A stretch of 64,000 nt of DNA from Bradyrhizobium sp. (GTDB taxonomy: Bacteria > Pseudomonadota > Alphaproteobacteria > Rhizobiales > Xanthobacteraceae), in contig JAQGKC010000189.1 of the NCBI GenBank assembly GCA_028290305.1, positions 1 through 64,000 of the forward strand. Reading direction: 5' to 3'. Made by a program: the position numbers and the translations under genes. Below the pieces are notes generated by a model. That model saw nothing but the letters and a program-made list of their open reading frames with translations, had not been told where the DNA came from and searched no databases. Shown piece by piece: positions 1-8,164 of the stretch. The first letter of the stretch is position 1. Every line of letters begins with the position of its first letter.

Positions 1-188
1 ACTGGCTCCTGCTTGTAGTTGCCGCCTTCGTGGTGATTACGCCAGCGGACAAACCAAACGCTGCCCTGTTTTCCTTTGCGATAGCCCAGATGCGCTTCCG
101 CATCGAGGCGACGCCAATGCACGCCAAGTTCGAGCCTGGAGCGCGCTTTAGCCGTCGTGACCTGAGCCTCGGTGAGTGTCTTCGACAT
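1..188 (-). CDS. Tyrosine-type site-specific integrase, N-terminal part (cut by window edge)
   Basis: Read on the minus strand from an ATG at 188, the frame is open to the window edge and gives about 62 residues. It starts MSKTLTEAQVTTAKARSRLE and continues through GVHWRRLDAEAHLGYRKGK to VWFVRWR. This N-terminus (LGVHWRxxDxxxHLGYRKG) is typical of alphaproteobacterial phage and genomic-island tyrosine integrases. The catalytic domain (Arg, His, Tyr) lies outside the window. The gene points away from the tRNA-Glu fragment at 333-381, with its start 145 bp from it, which is the usual place for an island integrase. It is thus the last gene of an integrated element lying to the left. The call rests on family resemblance; whether the protein is intact cannot be seen. 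Confidence 0.75.
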   Translation of the reverse strand, partial: MSKTLTEAQVTTAKARSRLELGVHWRRLDAEAHLGYRKGKQGSVWFVRWRNHHEGGNYKQEP

Positions 189-209
189 AGCGTTTGTCGC
201 ACTGTTACA

Positions 210-230
210 CGTCGAATATCCGTCGAATAT
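210..230. repeat. Two 10-bp direct repeats between integrase and attachment site
   Basis: CGTCGAATAT occurs at 210-219 and again at 221-230, a period of 11 bp, followed by CGACGGTGT. The pair lies in the AT-richer gap between the integrase start and the tRNA fragment. Such short repeats next to an att core may be arm-type integrase or excisionase sites, or an operator for the integrase gene. The function is inferred from position only. Confidence 0.35.
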
Positions 231-332
231 ACGACGGTGTACGGCGGCGAACAATACTGGATTATGGGCATTCAACCTATTGAAATTATTGGATGTCGGC
301 GGACGGTGGTGGACGGAGGCGGATCCATTATT

Positions 333-381
333 TGGCCCTTTCAAGGCTGAAACAGGGGTTCGATTCCCCTAGGGAGCGCCA
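333..381 (+). other. 3' half of a tRNA-Glu(UUC) gene: element attachment site
   Basis: The stretch contains an anticodon loop CTTTCAA (338-344, anticodon TTC at 340-342), a T arm AGGGG-TTCGATT-CCCCT, the acceptor strand AGGGAGC, discriminator G and an encoded CCA ending at 381. This matches the 3' half of bacterial tRNA-Glu. The D arm and 5' acceptor strand (GCTCCCT expected) are missing, so it is not a working gene. The anticodon stem closes only with two G-T pairs. A 3' tRNA duplicate beside a divergent integrase is the standard junction of a tRNA-integrated island. The intact tRNA-Glu should lie at the far (left) end of the element. Confidence 0.85.
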
Positions 382-729
382 AATCAGCGGTATTCCACGA
401 CATTGTACGATGCCGCTCCGGTTCGCGAGCGCTATGTTGCTCGATAACTGATTGATCGCGCTGGCTGTATCAGCAGGGTTTGCCACTTTGCGTCACGTCG
501 ATTTGCCACTTCGCGGTCGGTCGGCTGGGCGACCTGACCCGCTGGACGGCGCCGGCAAATCGCCGTTAATCCGCATCATCGCGGGTTCGCGCCGACGCGA
601 AGCAGAACACTTCGGCCCCACAGCTTTTCGCGCCGTGCGATTGTTGCATGATAAAGGCATCGCTCGGCCTCGTCTCAACGTCTGATCGAGCGGCTTGGCG
701 GCTATCGCGAGAGGAGCGCCGGCCGTGTT
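382..729. other. Region without a convincing gene
   Basis: First chromosomal stretch after the attachment site. The open frames here have no recognisable family. The only structure noticed is a direct repeat TTTGCCACTT-[T/C]-GCG at about 479 and 500, which could be a worn insertion-sequence end. Nothing firm can be said. Confidence 0.4.
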
Positions 730-1148
730 TCAGTGGTGGGCCGAAACGCTTTTGACGCACTCGGACACCAAATCTCCGGAGGCAGAATGGCTGACGTCAC
801 CCAGACTGATGATGCCGACCATCCGCCTGCTCTTGTTGATCACCGGCAGCCTGCGGAGCTGCAGCTTCTCCATGTGATGCACCGCCTTTGCGAGGTCCTC
901 GTCCTCCCGGCAACAATGGATGCCTTCGGTCATCACATCGCGCGCCATCGCTCGGCCAGCATCGAAGTTGTTGCTCGCAAGCCCATTGCAGACGATGTCG
1001 CGGTCGGTCACCATCCCGATCAGTCGGTCGTCCTCCCCAATCGGAATGCAGCCGATGTCATGCTCCCGATCAATTTTGCGAGTTCGGTGACAGGGGTGTT
1101 GGGGCTGACCCAGTCGACACCCTTATGCATCACGTCTTTGACTTTCAT
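730..1148 (-). pseudogene. CBS-domain pair protein, broken by one frameshift
   Basis: A start at 1148 (MKVKDVMHKGVDWVSPNTPV) is preceded by a good Shine-Dalgarno sequence (GGAGG). It opens a typical CBS-domain protein, but the frame runs into a stop after about 42 codons. In the next frame the protein continues seamlessly with EHDIGCIPIGEDDRLIGMVT, then DRDIV, a second CBS motif (ARDVMTEGIHCCREDEDL) and LRRLPVINKSRRMVGIISLGDV. One base is missing around 1065-1072. Such small two-CBS proteins bind adenosyl ligands and are often stress-linked. The rest of the protein is well kept, so the lesion is recent or a sequencing error. Translation from 1014 alone would lack most of CBS1. Confidence 0.75.
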
Positions 1149-1603
1149 GGCGGACCTCCGTTACTGGAGTTTCAGGTGCACTTGATGCAATGCAGCACAG
1201 CACAGCCCCCGTTTTCTCAACTATACAACCGATGGGGTGCGAAGACACCTGCCTCAAGGTCGCAGAAGAAAGGATCATTCCTACGCGATCGGACCAGACA
1301 AACGGCGTCGCTGTCGCTGCCACTTCCTGAACAATTGACAGCGACTTAGCGGCTGGGGTTCCCGCCCAACATCGCAAAGGCAATGGGCGGCGCGCATCCG
1401 ACCTGAAGCCCAGGCTGTCTAAGTCAGGTTTCACCAAGGCCTGTGCAAGGCGCCAGCGCGACGACTTCCGCGTCCGGAAATCGGGTTGCAAGCGGATTAG
1501 TGGAGTCCGGCAAATCCGGATGTGTCACATTGGACAGAGAACGGTTCTATCCACTAGCCTGACAGGCTGCGTTGTTACGCGCCTCCAGATGAGATCAAAG
1601 GGA
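1149..1603. other. Region without a convincing gene
   Basis: 455 bp between the CBS gene and the AMP nucleosidase-like gene. Open frames on both strands show no family resemblance. A perfect 9-bp inverted repeat, GTCGCTGTC (1307-1315) and GACAGCGAC (1337-1345), could form a hairpin with a 21-nt loop. No promoter could be assigned with confidence. Confidence 0.35.
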
Positions 1604-2404
1604 ATGAAAGAGAAAAAAGACATCGTAGAAAACTGGCTGCCGCGTTACACCGGCACGCCGCTCGCTGAATTCGGAGAGTATATTCTCCTGACCAACTTCG
1701 ACAATTACGTCGAATGGTTCGCCACGGCGCACGGCGGTTTGGTAAAGGGCGTAGATCGACCGATGCCCAACGTGACTGCCGATGGAATCACTCTGATTAA
1801 CTTCGGCATGGGAAGCCCGAATGCCGCGACCGTGATGGATCTGTTAAGTGCCATCGCGCCGAAAGCCGTATTGTTTCTTGGTAAATGCGGCGGGTTGAAA
1901 CGCAAAAATCAGATTGGCGACTTGATTCTACCGATTGCGGCCATTCGGGGCGAAGGTACCTCGCATGATTACCTGCCCCCAGAGGTCCCCGCGCTGCCCG
2001 CGTTCCAGTTGCAACGCGCGGTATCAACGATGATCCGCGATCTCGGTCACGACTATTGGACGGGCACTGTGTACACGACCAATCGTCGCGTCTGGGAACA
2101 CGATGATCGCTTCAGGGATCTGTTGCGTCGTACACGAAGCATGGCGATCGACATGGAGACTGCAACAATCTTTGCTGCAGGGTTTGCCAACCACATTTCG
2201 ACTGGCGCGCTGCTTCTTGTATCCGATCAGCCAATGATCCCCGAGGGTGTGAAGACCGAAGCGTCGGATCAGATGGTGACCGCGAACTTTGTCGAAAGGC
2301 ATATCAAGATCGGGGTAGAGGCCTTGAAGCTTGTGCGGCGCCGTGGCCGCAGCGTCAAGCATTTGCGTTTCGAAGACGATTTCGATGCAGGGCATGAGAC
2401 GTAA
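1604..2404 (+). CDS. AMP nucleosidase-like nucleoside phosphorylase-family protein
   Basis: 266 residues from the ATG at 1604 (MKEKKDIVENWLPRYTG). An in-frame ATG at 1589 is possible. It belongs to the nucleoside phosphorylase / AMP nucleosidase superfamily: FGMGSPNAATVMDLL and AVLFLGKCGGLK form the phosphate/ribose-binding part, GDLILPIAAIRGEGTS follows, and MAIDMETATIFAAGF carries the purine/ribose-binding Met-Glu. The family hydrolyses AMP to adenine and ribose 5-phosphate. E. coli Amn has an extra N-terminal regulatory domain (about 480 residues in total); this is the short single-domain form, so allosteric control may differ. It stands alone and is cytosolic (no signal peptide). Another purine nucleosidase activity cannot be excluded. 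Confidence 0.8.
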   Translation: MKEKKDIVENWLPRYTGTPLAEFGEYILLTNFDNYVEWFATAHGGLVKGVDRPMPNVTADGITLINFGMGSPNAATVMDLLSAIAPKAVLFLGKCGGLKRKNQIGDLILPIAAIRGEGTSHDYLPPEVPALPAFQLQRAVSTMIRDLGHDYWTGTVYTTNRRVWEHDDRFRDLLRRTRSMAIDMETATIFAAGFANHISTGALLLVSDQPMIPEGVKTEASDQMVTANFVERHIKIGVEALKLVRRRGRSVKHLRFEDDFDAGHET

Positions 2405-2521
2405 AGAGGCGTCGTACCGCCACATGAACAGTTAAGCAGCAGTATGATCTTCCCATTTGGGACCGCGACGGTCGCCGCGGATTGTCCGACCAATATGCCC
2501 AGCGGCAGATACGACATATCC

Positions 2522-2992
2522 TCAGTCGTGCGCGCTAAAGCGCCCATGCAGTGCGTTGGCCGTCAGGCGCGCAAACTGCGCGTGACTCAGATGAAGCAGT
2601 GTCTCGTGATCGCCGGCTTCCATATAGATCTCCGGCTGCGCCTCGATGCTATCGTCGACGATGATATTCAGTCCGTAGCATTTGCCAACGGCAGGAACTG
2701 CACCGTGCGCGCAGTCGCGGACCAGCTGATTGATCTCGGCTTCATTGGCCATGTCGACATCGTCACCGAGTTGTGCCCTCAGTTCCGATAGGCGGAGGTG
2801 ATGCGATGCGGGCATGACGGCTAGCATATAGTTGCCGTCGCGCCGCAACACGATGCCCTTGGCGAGACGATCGCCCGAGATATGGCATGTCTCAGCCGTG
2901 CGAGAGGACGACATGCTGAGTTCGTGCAGGATCTCGTCGTATTGGATGTTTTCAGCGGCTAGGTATTTTTGGAGTGTGGGAGCAATGGACAT
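2522..2992 (-). CDS. YbaK/ProX-type aminoacyl-tRNA deacylase domain protein
   Basis: 156 residues from an ATG at 2992 (MSIAPTLQKYLAAENI). This start is chosen because GGAGGT lies just upstream; the longer frame to 3028 has no ribosome site. The sequence follows the YbaK/aminoacyl-tRNA synthetase-associated fold: DEILHELSMSSSRTAE, the conserved GDRLAKGIVLRRDGNYML with the family lysine, then GAVPAVGKCYGLNIIVDDSI. Proteins of this kind hydrolyse mischarged tRNA (Cys/Ala-tRNA-Pro) in the cytosol, though stand-alone members vary in substrate. It has no operon partner. The substrate is not predictable here. Confidence 0.8.
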   Translation of the reverse strand: MSIAPTLQKYLAAENIQYDEILHELSMSSSRTAETCHISGDRLAKGIVLRRDGNYMLAVMPASHHLRLSELRAQLGDDVDMANEAEINQLVRDCAHGAVPAVGKCYGLNIIVDDSIEAQPEIYMEAGDHETLLHLSHAQFARLTANALHGRFSAHD

Positions 2993-3076
2993 GGCGTGAC
3001 CTCCGGTGCAATACGCAAACCCATCCACCGTGAAGTCTACCTGCAGACTCTCGCCGTACGATGGGCGGCTGCCTGA

Positions 3077-3238
3077 TTATAAACCCAACATAGGTCTTCC
3101 ATCCGCCAGCTGCAATTCGTCGTCGGTGATCGCGCGATAACCAGGATACTCGCGTCGGTGGCGGTAGAGTGCGCGAGCGCCGCAGCGCTTGTTCTCCCAA
3201 ACGGGGGTGGCTGCTGTCCATTCGAGCGGATGGACCAC
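3077..3238 (-). CDS. Possible 53-residue protein or gene fragment
   Basis: A short frame from GTG at 3238 to TAA at 3077 reads VVHPLEWTAATPVWENK, then RALYRHRREYPGYRAITD and DDELQLADGRPMLGL. Its composition is protein-like rather than random (charged helix, aromatic Tyr-Pro-Gly-Tyr, no low complexity). No Shine-Dalgarno sequence precedes the GTG and an in-frame stop lies shortly upstream, so it may be a remnant. The family is not recognised. Confidence 0.3.
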   Translation of the reverse strand: MVHPLEWTAATPVWENKRCGARALYRHRREYPGYRAITDDELQLADGRPMLGL

Positions 3239-3290
3239 CTGAAGTGAGAGATTTCATCGAAATTATATAGCAATTTCAATGATATAAGAG

Positions 3291-3308
3291 TTAGGATTTT
3301 AATCCTAA
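3291..3308. promoter_or_regulatory. Palindrome TTAGGATT-TT-AATCCTAA in an AT-rich stretch
   Basis: Perfect 8-bp arms around TT, lying in the most AT-rich part of the area (about 3245-3310), some 150 bp upstream of the hybrid kinase start at 3456. Position and symmetry suggest a regulator site or the promoter region of that kinase. No factor can be named. Confidence 0.4.
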
Positions 3309-3455
3309 TGGCACGCCAGCGCTGCACTGCATAACCTTCCGATAGTCTCCCGCCAGCGCCTCTCTCGTAATAATTGAGCCCCAGGACCTGCTCCGCATGC
3401 CGCGCTGGAACTCTCATTAGGTCCGCGTGTTAAGCCGGGTTAGGCAGGGACTGAG

Positions 3456-5357
3456 ATGGCTCGAAAAGGCACCCCACACCGCGGCTCGTTCAAAAGCGAG
3501 CGCAGATTCCGGCTGTTGGTGGAGGGGATCGTCGATTATGCCATTTACATGCTCGATCCCAACGGCATCGTCACCAACTGGAATGCCGGCGCCAGACGGA
3601 TCAAGGGTTATGAAGCGGCGGAAGTCGTAGGCCGGCACTTTGGAATCTTCTACCTGCCGGAGGATCGCGAAGCCGGAATGCCTGAGAAATCCCTTAACAC
3701 GGCTCGTGAGAAGGGAAAGTTCGAGGCGGAAGGCTGGCGGTTGCGCAAGGACGGCACAAAGTTTCTCGCTTCCGTCGTCATCGATGCCCTCTACGAAAAG
3801 GGTGAGCTGATCGGCTTTGCCAAGATCACACGCGACATCACCGAAGGGAGCAAGGCGGCTCAGGCTCTGAAGGAGAGTGAAGCTCATTTTCGTTTGCTCG
3901 TCAGCGGCGTCACCGACTATGCGCTTTATATGCTCGACCCGAACGGGATCGTTACCAACTGGAACGCGGGCGGTCAGCGCATCAAGGGGTACTTGCCCGA
4001 GGAAATCATCGGCCAGCACTTTTCACGGTTCTATTCCGCCGCCGATCAAGCGGCCGGCCGGCCGGCGCGTGCCTTGCAACTCGCACTGGATAACGGCCGC
4101 TACGAAGAAGACGGCTGGCGTGTACGCAAAGACGGCACGTTCTTTTGGGCAAGCGTCGTCATCGATCCGATTCGCGACGACGAGGGCAGGCTGCTTGGCT
4201 TTGCCAAGATCACCCGCGATATTTCCGAACGCCGCGAAGCCCAACTGAACCTGGAAAAAGTTCAGCGGCAATTGGCCGAGTCGCAAAAGCTCGATGCGTT
4301 GGGTCAGCTGACGGGCGGCGTGGCGCACGACTTCAACAATCTTTTGATGATCATCGCGGGCAATATTCACACGCTGAAAAAGATCGCGGGTAATGATGCA
4401 AAAAGCCTGCGCGCGGTGCAGGCTATTGAAACAGCTTCGCAACGAGGCGCTGCACTAACGCGTCAATTGCTTACCTTCGCTCGCAGACAGAGCGTGAATC
4501 CCCAAACCGTCGATCTAAAGGATCGGATTCATTCCATCCGGGAAGTGCTGGACACAGGGCTTGGCAGCTCCGTGCAGCTTTACATCGATGTCGATGACGA
4601 TATCTGGCCGGTTACGGTGGATTCGACCGAGTTTGAAACGGCGTTGGTCAACCTCGTCATCAATGCGCGCGATGCCATGCCGGGCGGCGGATCGGTCAAC
4701 GTCCGGGTGAGCAATGTTTACATCGATGATGGTACCCGAAAAGGCGATCACGTCGCCGTCAAGGTAGAAGACACCGGCGCCGGTATTCCTCCCGACATCG
4801 TTGCCAAGGTATTCGATCCATTTTTCACCACCAAACCAGTTGGTAAAGGAACAGGTCTGGGGCTTTCGCAAGTGCATGGCTTCGCGCATCAGGCGGGCGG
4901 CACGGTCGTCGTGGCTAGCGTGCTTGGAAAAGGGACAACATTCACCATCTGTCTGCCGCGAGGTGAACCAAGCGCTACGATGGCAGAGGGTGAGATCAAC
5001 TCCATCGGCAGCGGCACCGTGTTGCTGGTGGAAGATAACCCCGATGTGGCGACCGCGAGCACCGGCTTGTTCGAGCAACTTGGCTACTCCGTTCGATGGG
5101 TTTCAGACGCCGAGATGGCACTTAGGGAAATTGACCGTGACGGCATCGATCTGGTTTTTAGCGACATCGTGATGCCTGGAAAGATGGACGGTTTGGGGCT
5201 CGCGCGCGCCATCAAGCAGAAACGTCCGGGCTTGCCGATATTGCTGGCGACGGGTTACAGCGAGGCCGCCCAAAGCGCCCGTGCCGATTTCCCCATTCTT
5301 CGAAAGCCGTATCAGTTGCACGAGCTGAGCCGCGCGCTATCCGAACTTTCTCGTTAA
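3456..5357 (+). CDS. PAS-PAS hybrid histidine kinase with receiver domain
   Basis: 633 residues, no membrane segment, so a cytosolic sensor. Two PAS domains (about 20-130 and 145-255) are close copies of each other: both contain YMLDPNGIVTNWNAG, RIKGY, WR-RKDG and GFAKITRDI, which points to an internal duplication. The HisKA domain follows with His291 in GGVAHDFNNLL, then HATPase with VINARDAMPGGG (N box), DTGAGIP (G1), DPFFTTKPVGKGTGLGLS (F and G2 boxes). The C-terminal receiver starts at TVLLVEDNP with phospho-acceptor Asp570 in SDIVMPG and Lys in LRKPY. The ligand of the PAS domains is unknown; no output regulator is adjacent, so the partner is encoded elsewhere. Confidence 0.93.
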   Translation: MARKGTPHRGSFKSERRFRLLVEGIVDYAIYMLDPNGIVTNWNAGARRIKGYEAAEVVGRHFGIFYLPEDREAGMPEKSLNTAREKGKFEAEGWRLRKDGTKFLASVVIDALYEKGELIGFAKITRDITEGSKAAQALKESEAHFRLLVSGVTDYALYMLDPNGIVTNWNAGGQRIKGYLPEEIIGQHFSRFYSAADQAAGRPARALQLALDNGRYEEDGWRVRKDGTFFWASVVIDPIRDDEGRLLGFAKITRDISERREAQLNLEKVQRQLAESQKLDALGQLTGGVAHDFNNLLMIIAGNIHTLKKIAGNDAKSLRAVQAIETASQRGAALTRQLLTFARRQSVNPQTVDLKDRIHSIREVLDTGLGSSVQLYIDVDDDIWPVTVDSTEFETALVNLVINARDAMPGGGSVNVRVSNVYIDDGTRKGDHVAVKVEDTGAGIPPDIVAKVFDPFFTTKPVGKGTGLGLSQVHGFAHQAGGTVVVASVLGKGTTFTICLPRGEPSATMAEGEINSIGSGTVLLVEDNPDVATASTGLFEQLGYSVRWVSDAEMALREIDRDGIDLVFSDIVMPGKMDGLGLARAIKQKRPGLPILLATGYSEAAQSARADFPILRKPYQLHELSRALSELSR

Positions 5358-5441
5358 CGCCTTTCCCGGCATCATCTCGGGGCCAATTGATTGCCCCGAA
5401 TCCACGGTTATAATTCGCGCCGAAGACAGACCAGGCCGTGC

Positions 5442-6119
5442 ATGACTTTCACATATGTCGTTCCCGACATCCACGGCAGGGCGGATTTGCTCCACGACGG
5501 TCTCGCCAAAATTGTCGAGCATGCTGCCGGCCAGGCCGGCACGATCATCGCCCTCGGCGATTACGTCGATAAAGGGCCGGATAGCGAACAGGTCATTGAT
5601 CGCTTGCAGATTGGGCCCCCGGAGGGGTGGCTGTTGTTTCCACTCAAGGGCAACCATGATGCCATGATGGTTGAAGCACTTCGCAATCCGTCCAGAATGC
5701 AGTGGTGGTTGGAACGGGGTGGCGACACAGTGATAACGTCGTACGGCGGCGATGCGTCGAACGTGCCGCAGGCCGATATCGAGTGGCTGGACAAACTTCC
5801 GCTGATTCACATCGACCGCTGCCGGATTTACGTGCATGCAGGCCTTGATCCTGACGTGCCGCTTGATCGACAAGCCGAAAAAACACTTCTGTGGAAGCGC
5901 TACCCGGATGGATTTAAATTCGGATTCGGCGACCGCCACGTCGTCCATGGTCACGATTCATTTTTGGACGGTCCCAAATTATACGAGGGACGGACCAACC
6001 TCGACACGCGTGCATGGCGGAGCGGTCGCCTGGTGATCGGCGTGTTTGACGACAAGAAACCTGGCGGTCCCGTCGATTTTATTGAAGTGCAAGGGCCGCC
6101 GGCCGATCAGACGGACTAA
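5442..6119 (+). CDS. PPP-family metallophosphoesterase (serine/threonine phosphatase-like)
   Basis: 225 residues from the ATG at 5442 (MTFTYVVPDIHGRADLL); the frame is open further upstream, but this start puts the first motif in its usual place. All calcineurin-like metal motifs of the PPP family are present: DIHG, GDYVDKGPDS, GNHD, VHAGLDPD and HGHD. Relatives are bacterial PrpA/ApaH-like enzymes that dephosphorylate proteins or hydrolyse dinucleotide polyphosphates; the GDYVDKG form favours a protein phosphatase. It follows the kinase gene by 84 bp on the same strand, but a functional link is only inference. Confidence 0.85.
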   Translation: MTFTYVVPDIHGRADLLHDGLAKIVEHAAGQAGTIIALGDYVDKGPDSEQVIDRLQIGPPEGWLLFPLKGNHDAMMVEALRNPSRMQWWLERGGDTVITSYGGDASNVPQADIEWLDKLPLIHIDRCRIYVHAGLDPDVPLDRQAEKTLLWKRYPDGFKFGFGDRHVVHGHDSFLDGPKLYEGRTNLDTRAWRSGRLVIGVFDDKKPGGPVDFIEVQGPPADQTD

Positions 6120-6125
6120 GCGCTA

Positions 6126-6229
6126 GAATCTGATCCAGCTTCGCTGAATCAGATTCGTCGCTTATCTTTTTGTTTGGGCGTGATCTTTTTCGAAAACCGG
6201 TTTCCACTTTTCGGGATCCTGCCCTAGAG
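6126..6229. repeat. Intergenic repeat with strong hairpin
   Basis: Starts with a near-perfect hairpin (6126-6156; 14-bp arms GAATCTGAT..CAGC / GCTG..ATCAGATTC with one mismatch, loop TTC) and continues with TTTTTGTTTGGGCGTGATC, then TTTTTCGAAAACCGG and TTTCCACTTTTCGGGATC. The second part resembles a dispersed intergenic element of Bradyrhizobium-type genomes, recalled rather than searched. It lies between two convergent genes and its right end contains the stop codon of the DUF1045 gene (6224-6226). The hairpin may also act as a terminator. Confidence 0.65.
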
Positions 6230-6946
6230 CGGCAGACCCTGACCGCGCGTCTGCGCAAGGGCGTAATGCCCGACGATCAGGAATCGGGAATCCGCATCGT
6301 CCTGCCTAAACAGAGCGATGCGGTCGACCGCAAGCGTCGTCAGTTCGAGTGCGGCAAATCGCTTCCGTAATATCGCCAGGATCGCCTCGCGCCGTTCGGC
6401 CTTGAGCCTTCCCGTCAGCGTCATATGAAAGCGAAAATCTTCCATAACATAGGGATATCCCCAGCGATCGAGATGCTCGCGCTGGCTTGGTGTCAGCAGG
6501 TATGGATTTCGCCGTGCAAGATCTTCGGAAGTCAGCGGCGCGCGGAATGAATCGAATTCGCGGACGCAGTCGGCGGCGAATTGGTCAAGTGTGGCCGAGC
6601 GATTGGCAGGCACGACGGCAATAAATTCGCTGATCGAATTGACGACGGGCTTGATGACCGGAATCGGCTGGGCGATGTTCGAAAATGTCTCGCAGGCTGC
6701 AAGAAGCTCGGCCTCGGTCTTGCCGTCCGCCAACGACAATGGCGCCTTCAGCGTGGCGTGAAAGCCGTATTTGCGCGGATCATGGGTCAGCTCTCGCCAA
6801 TCCGGCACCCCTTGCTCGATGCCATCCGGAAACGGCTGTTTCTCGCCACTGAAGGCGTCATAGCCGAGCAGATGCGCGCCGAAGCGATCGAGAGCGCTGC
6901 CGGGCGCCGGCACAAAATAGATCGCATAGCGCGGATAGTCTGTCAT
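6224..6946 (-). CDS. DUF1045 phosphonate-locus protein (2H phosphoesterase fold)
   Basis: 240 residues. The DUF1045 family is found almost only in phosphonate (phn) loci. Two H-x-T motifs of the 2H phosphoesterase superfamily are visible: KYGFHATLKAPL (about residue 62) and FRFHMTLTGRL (about residue 173). The likely role is hydrolysis of a cyclic phosphate, which fits a need to open ribose 1,2-cyclic phosphate in C-P lyase pathways that lack PhnP; that is inference. It is the third gene of a leftward operon, 21 bp after the PhnM-like gene, under the Pho box at 8889-8916. No phnP is visible in the window. Confidence 0.85.
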   Translation of the reverse strand: MTDYPRYAIYFVPAPGSALDRFGAHLLGYDAFSGEKQPFPDGIEQGVPDWRELTHDPRKYGFHATLKAPLSLADGKTEAELLAACETFSNIAQPIPVIKPVVNSISEFIAVVPANRSATLDQFAADCVREFDSFRAPLTSEDLARRNPYLLTPSQREHLDRWGYPYVMEDFRFHMTLTGRLKAERREAILAILRKRFAALELTTLAVDRIALFRQDDADSRFLIVGHYALAQTRGQGLPL

Positions 6947-6967
6947 GCGTTCCAGAATAGGGCCGGA

Positions 6968-8164
6968 TTACGCGGCTGCAACTGCCGCCTTGCGCGGTGC
7001 CATGGACGGCCGGACCAGCCGGGTCGCATCTGTCATATGAACGAGCTGTCCAGCGGCGATCACCGCAACGATACGCGGCCTGAGCGGCTTTTCGTCATCG
7101 ACGAGAATGATATCGGCGCGCCGGCCGGCATCGAGGACACCGCGATCGACGAGACCCGCGGCCCTGGCAGGCGCTGCTGAAATCAGGCTCCATGCTTCAG
7201 CAAGCGGCAGCACGCCATCGGCGGCCAGGCGAAACGCGGCCAGCAATTGCGCCGGATAGTAATAGTCGGAAGCGAGAATCGAACACAGGCCTTTTGCGAT
7301 CATGTCGCTGGCTTTGGTCCACCCGGTGTGGCTGCCGCCGCGCACCACATTCGGCGCGCCGAACACGATGAAATCGCCGCCATCGGCAGCTTCGCGCGCG
7401 GTTTCCTCGTTGACCGGAAATTCAGCAATGGCGACGCCCTGCGCGCGAAACGACTTTCGCATGGCGGGAGTTTCATCGTCGTGGGACAGCATTCGGATGT
7501 TGGCGTCGCGCGCAGCTCTGGAGAGACGTGCGATCGATGCGGGAACGTCGTGGGCGCGGCAAACGACGCGCTCCACCAGATCATCGAATTGTGCGCTCGA
7601 AAGACCGGTACGTTCGACCATGCGGCTTCGTTTTTGCGGCTTGGCGAGACTGGCGACCGTCGAATGCATGTGATCATTGAACGCGAACAGATCGATCCGA
7701 CCGTCGCTCATCCATTGGCCGATTTCGGGTTCGGCATCGAGATTATAAGTTTCGTGCCGCAGGTGGAAACGGGTATCTGCCGCGAGTTGCGGCCTCATGG
7801 TCTCGATGGCCTCGAGCAACTGCCGTGCATTGTTACCGCTGCGAAGGCCGGGCTCCCAGGACCAGGTGGTGGCGTGAAAGACCGTGGTAATTCCGTTGCC
7901 GATCGCCTGCCGGTCGCTGTCGATCAGCGCCACGTCGACGGGAAAGTCGATGCCGGGACGGGGCATCATCTGCCGCTCGAACGCATCGCCATGCAGATCG
8001 ACAATGCCCGGCAGCACCAGCAGGCCGCCTGCATCGAGGCCAACTGAACCGCGTCCATGTTCGGAGCCCACGGCGCTGATTTCGCCGTCCGCGATCTGCA
8101 GCGAGGCTTCAACAATTTCTTTGCCGAGAAGTGCCCGGCCGCCTTCGATGAAAATATCTGTCAC
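6968..8164 (-). CDS. PhnM-like amidohydrolase (second copy)
   Basis: 398 residues, amidohydrolase superfamily, same family as the PhnM at 18101-19258 but clearly diverged. Shared motifs: [46 protein letters not shown]. The first metal motif reads HGD instead of the HTD of the operon PhnM. PhnM removes pyrophosphate from 5-triphospho-ribose 1-methylphosphonate; this paralogue may act on another phosphoribosyl phosphonate or be redundant. It overlaps the upstream transferase gene by 4 bp (ATGA) and is followed by DUF1045, so the three are one operon. The gene symbol is left empty because the paralogue's substrate is uncertain. Confidence 0.87.
   Translation of the reverse strand: MTDIFIEGGRALLGKEIVEASLQIADGEISAVGSEHGRGSVGLDAGGLLVLPGIVDLHGDAFERQMMPRPGIDFPVDVALIDSDRQAIGNGITTVFHATTWSWEPGLRSGNNARQLLEAIETMRPQLAADTRFHLRHETYNLDAEPEIGQWMSDGRIDLFAFNDHMHSTVASLAKPQKRSRMVERTGLSSAQFDDLVERVVCRAHDVPASIARLSRAARDANIRMLSHDDETPAMRKSFRAQGVAIAEFPVNEETAREAADGGDFIVFGAPNVVRGGSHTGWTKASDMIAKGLCSILASDYYYPAQLLAAFRLAADGVLPLAEAWSLISAAPARAAGLVDRGVLDAGRRADIILVDDEKPLRPRIVAVIAAGQLVHMTDATRLVRPSMAPRKAAVAAA

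Noticed and set aside
452..685. Open frame after the attachment site
   Set aside because: No family, no ribosome site and competing frames on the other strand; not enough to call a gene.
888..1491. Open frames on both strands around the CBS gene start
   Set aside because: They overlap the CBS pseudogene or its upstream region and have random-like composition.
5442..6119. Phosphatase considered as PlcP, the phospholipase C that feeds DGTS synthesis
   Set aside because: Its GDYVDKG and GNHD motifs and length are those of PPP-type protein phosphatases, not the PlcP family.
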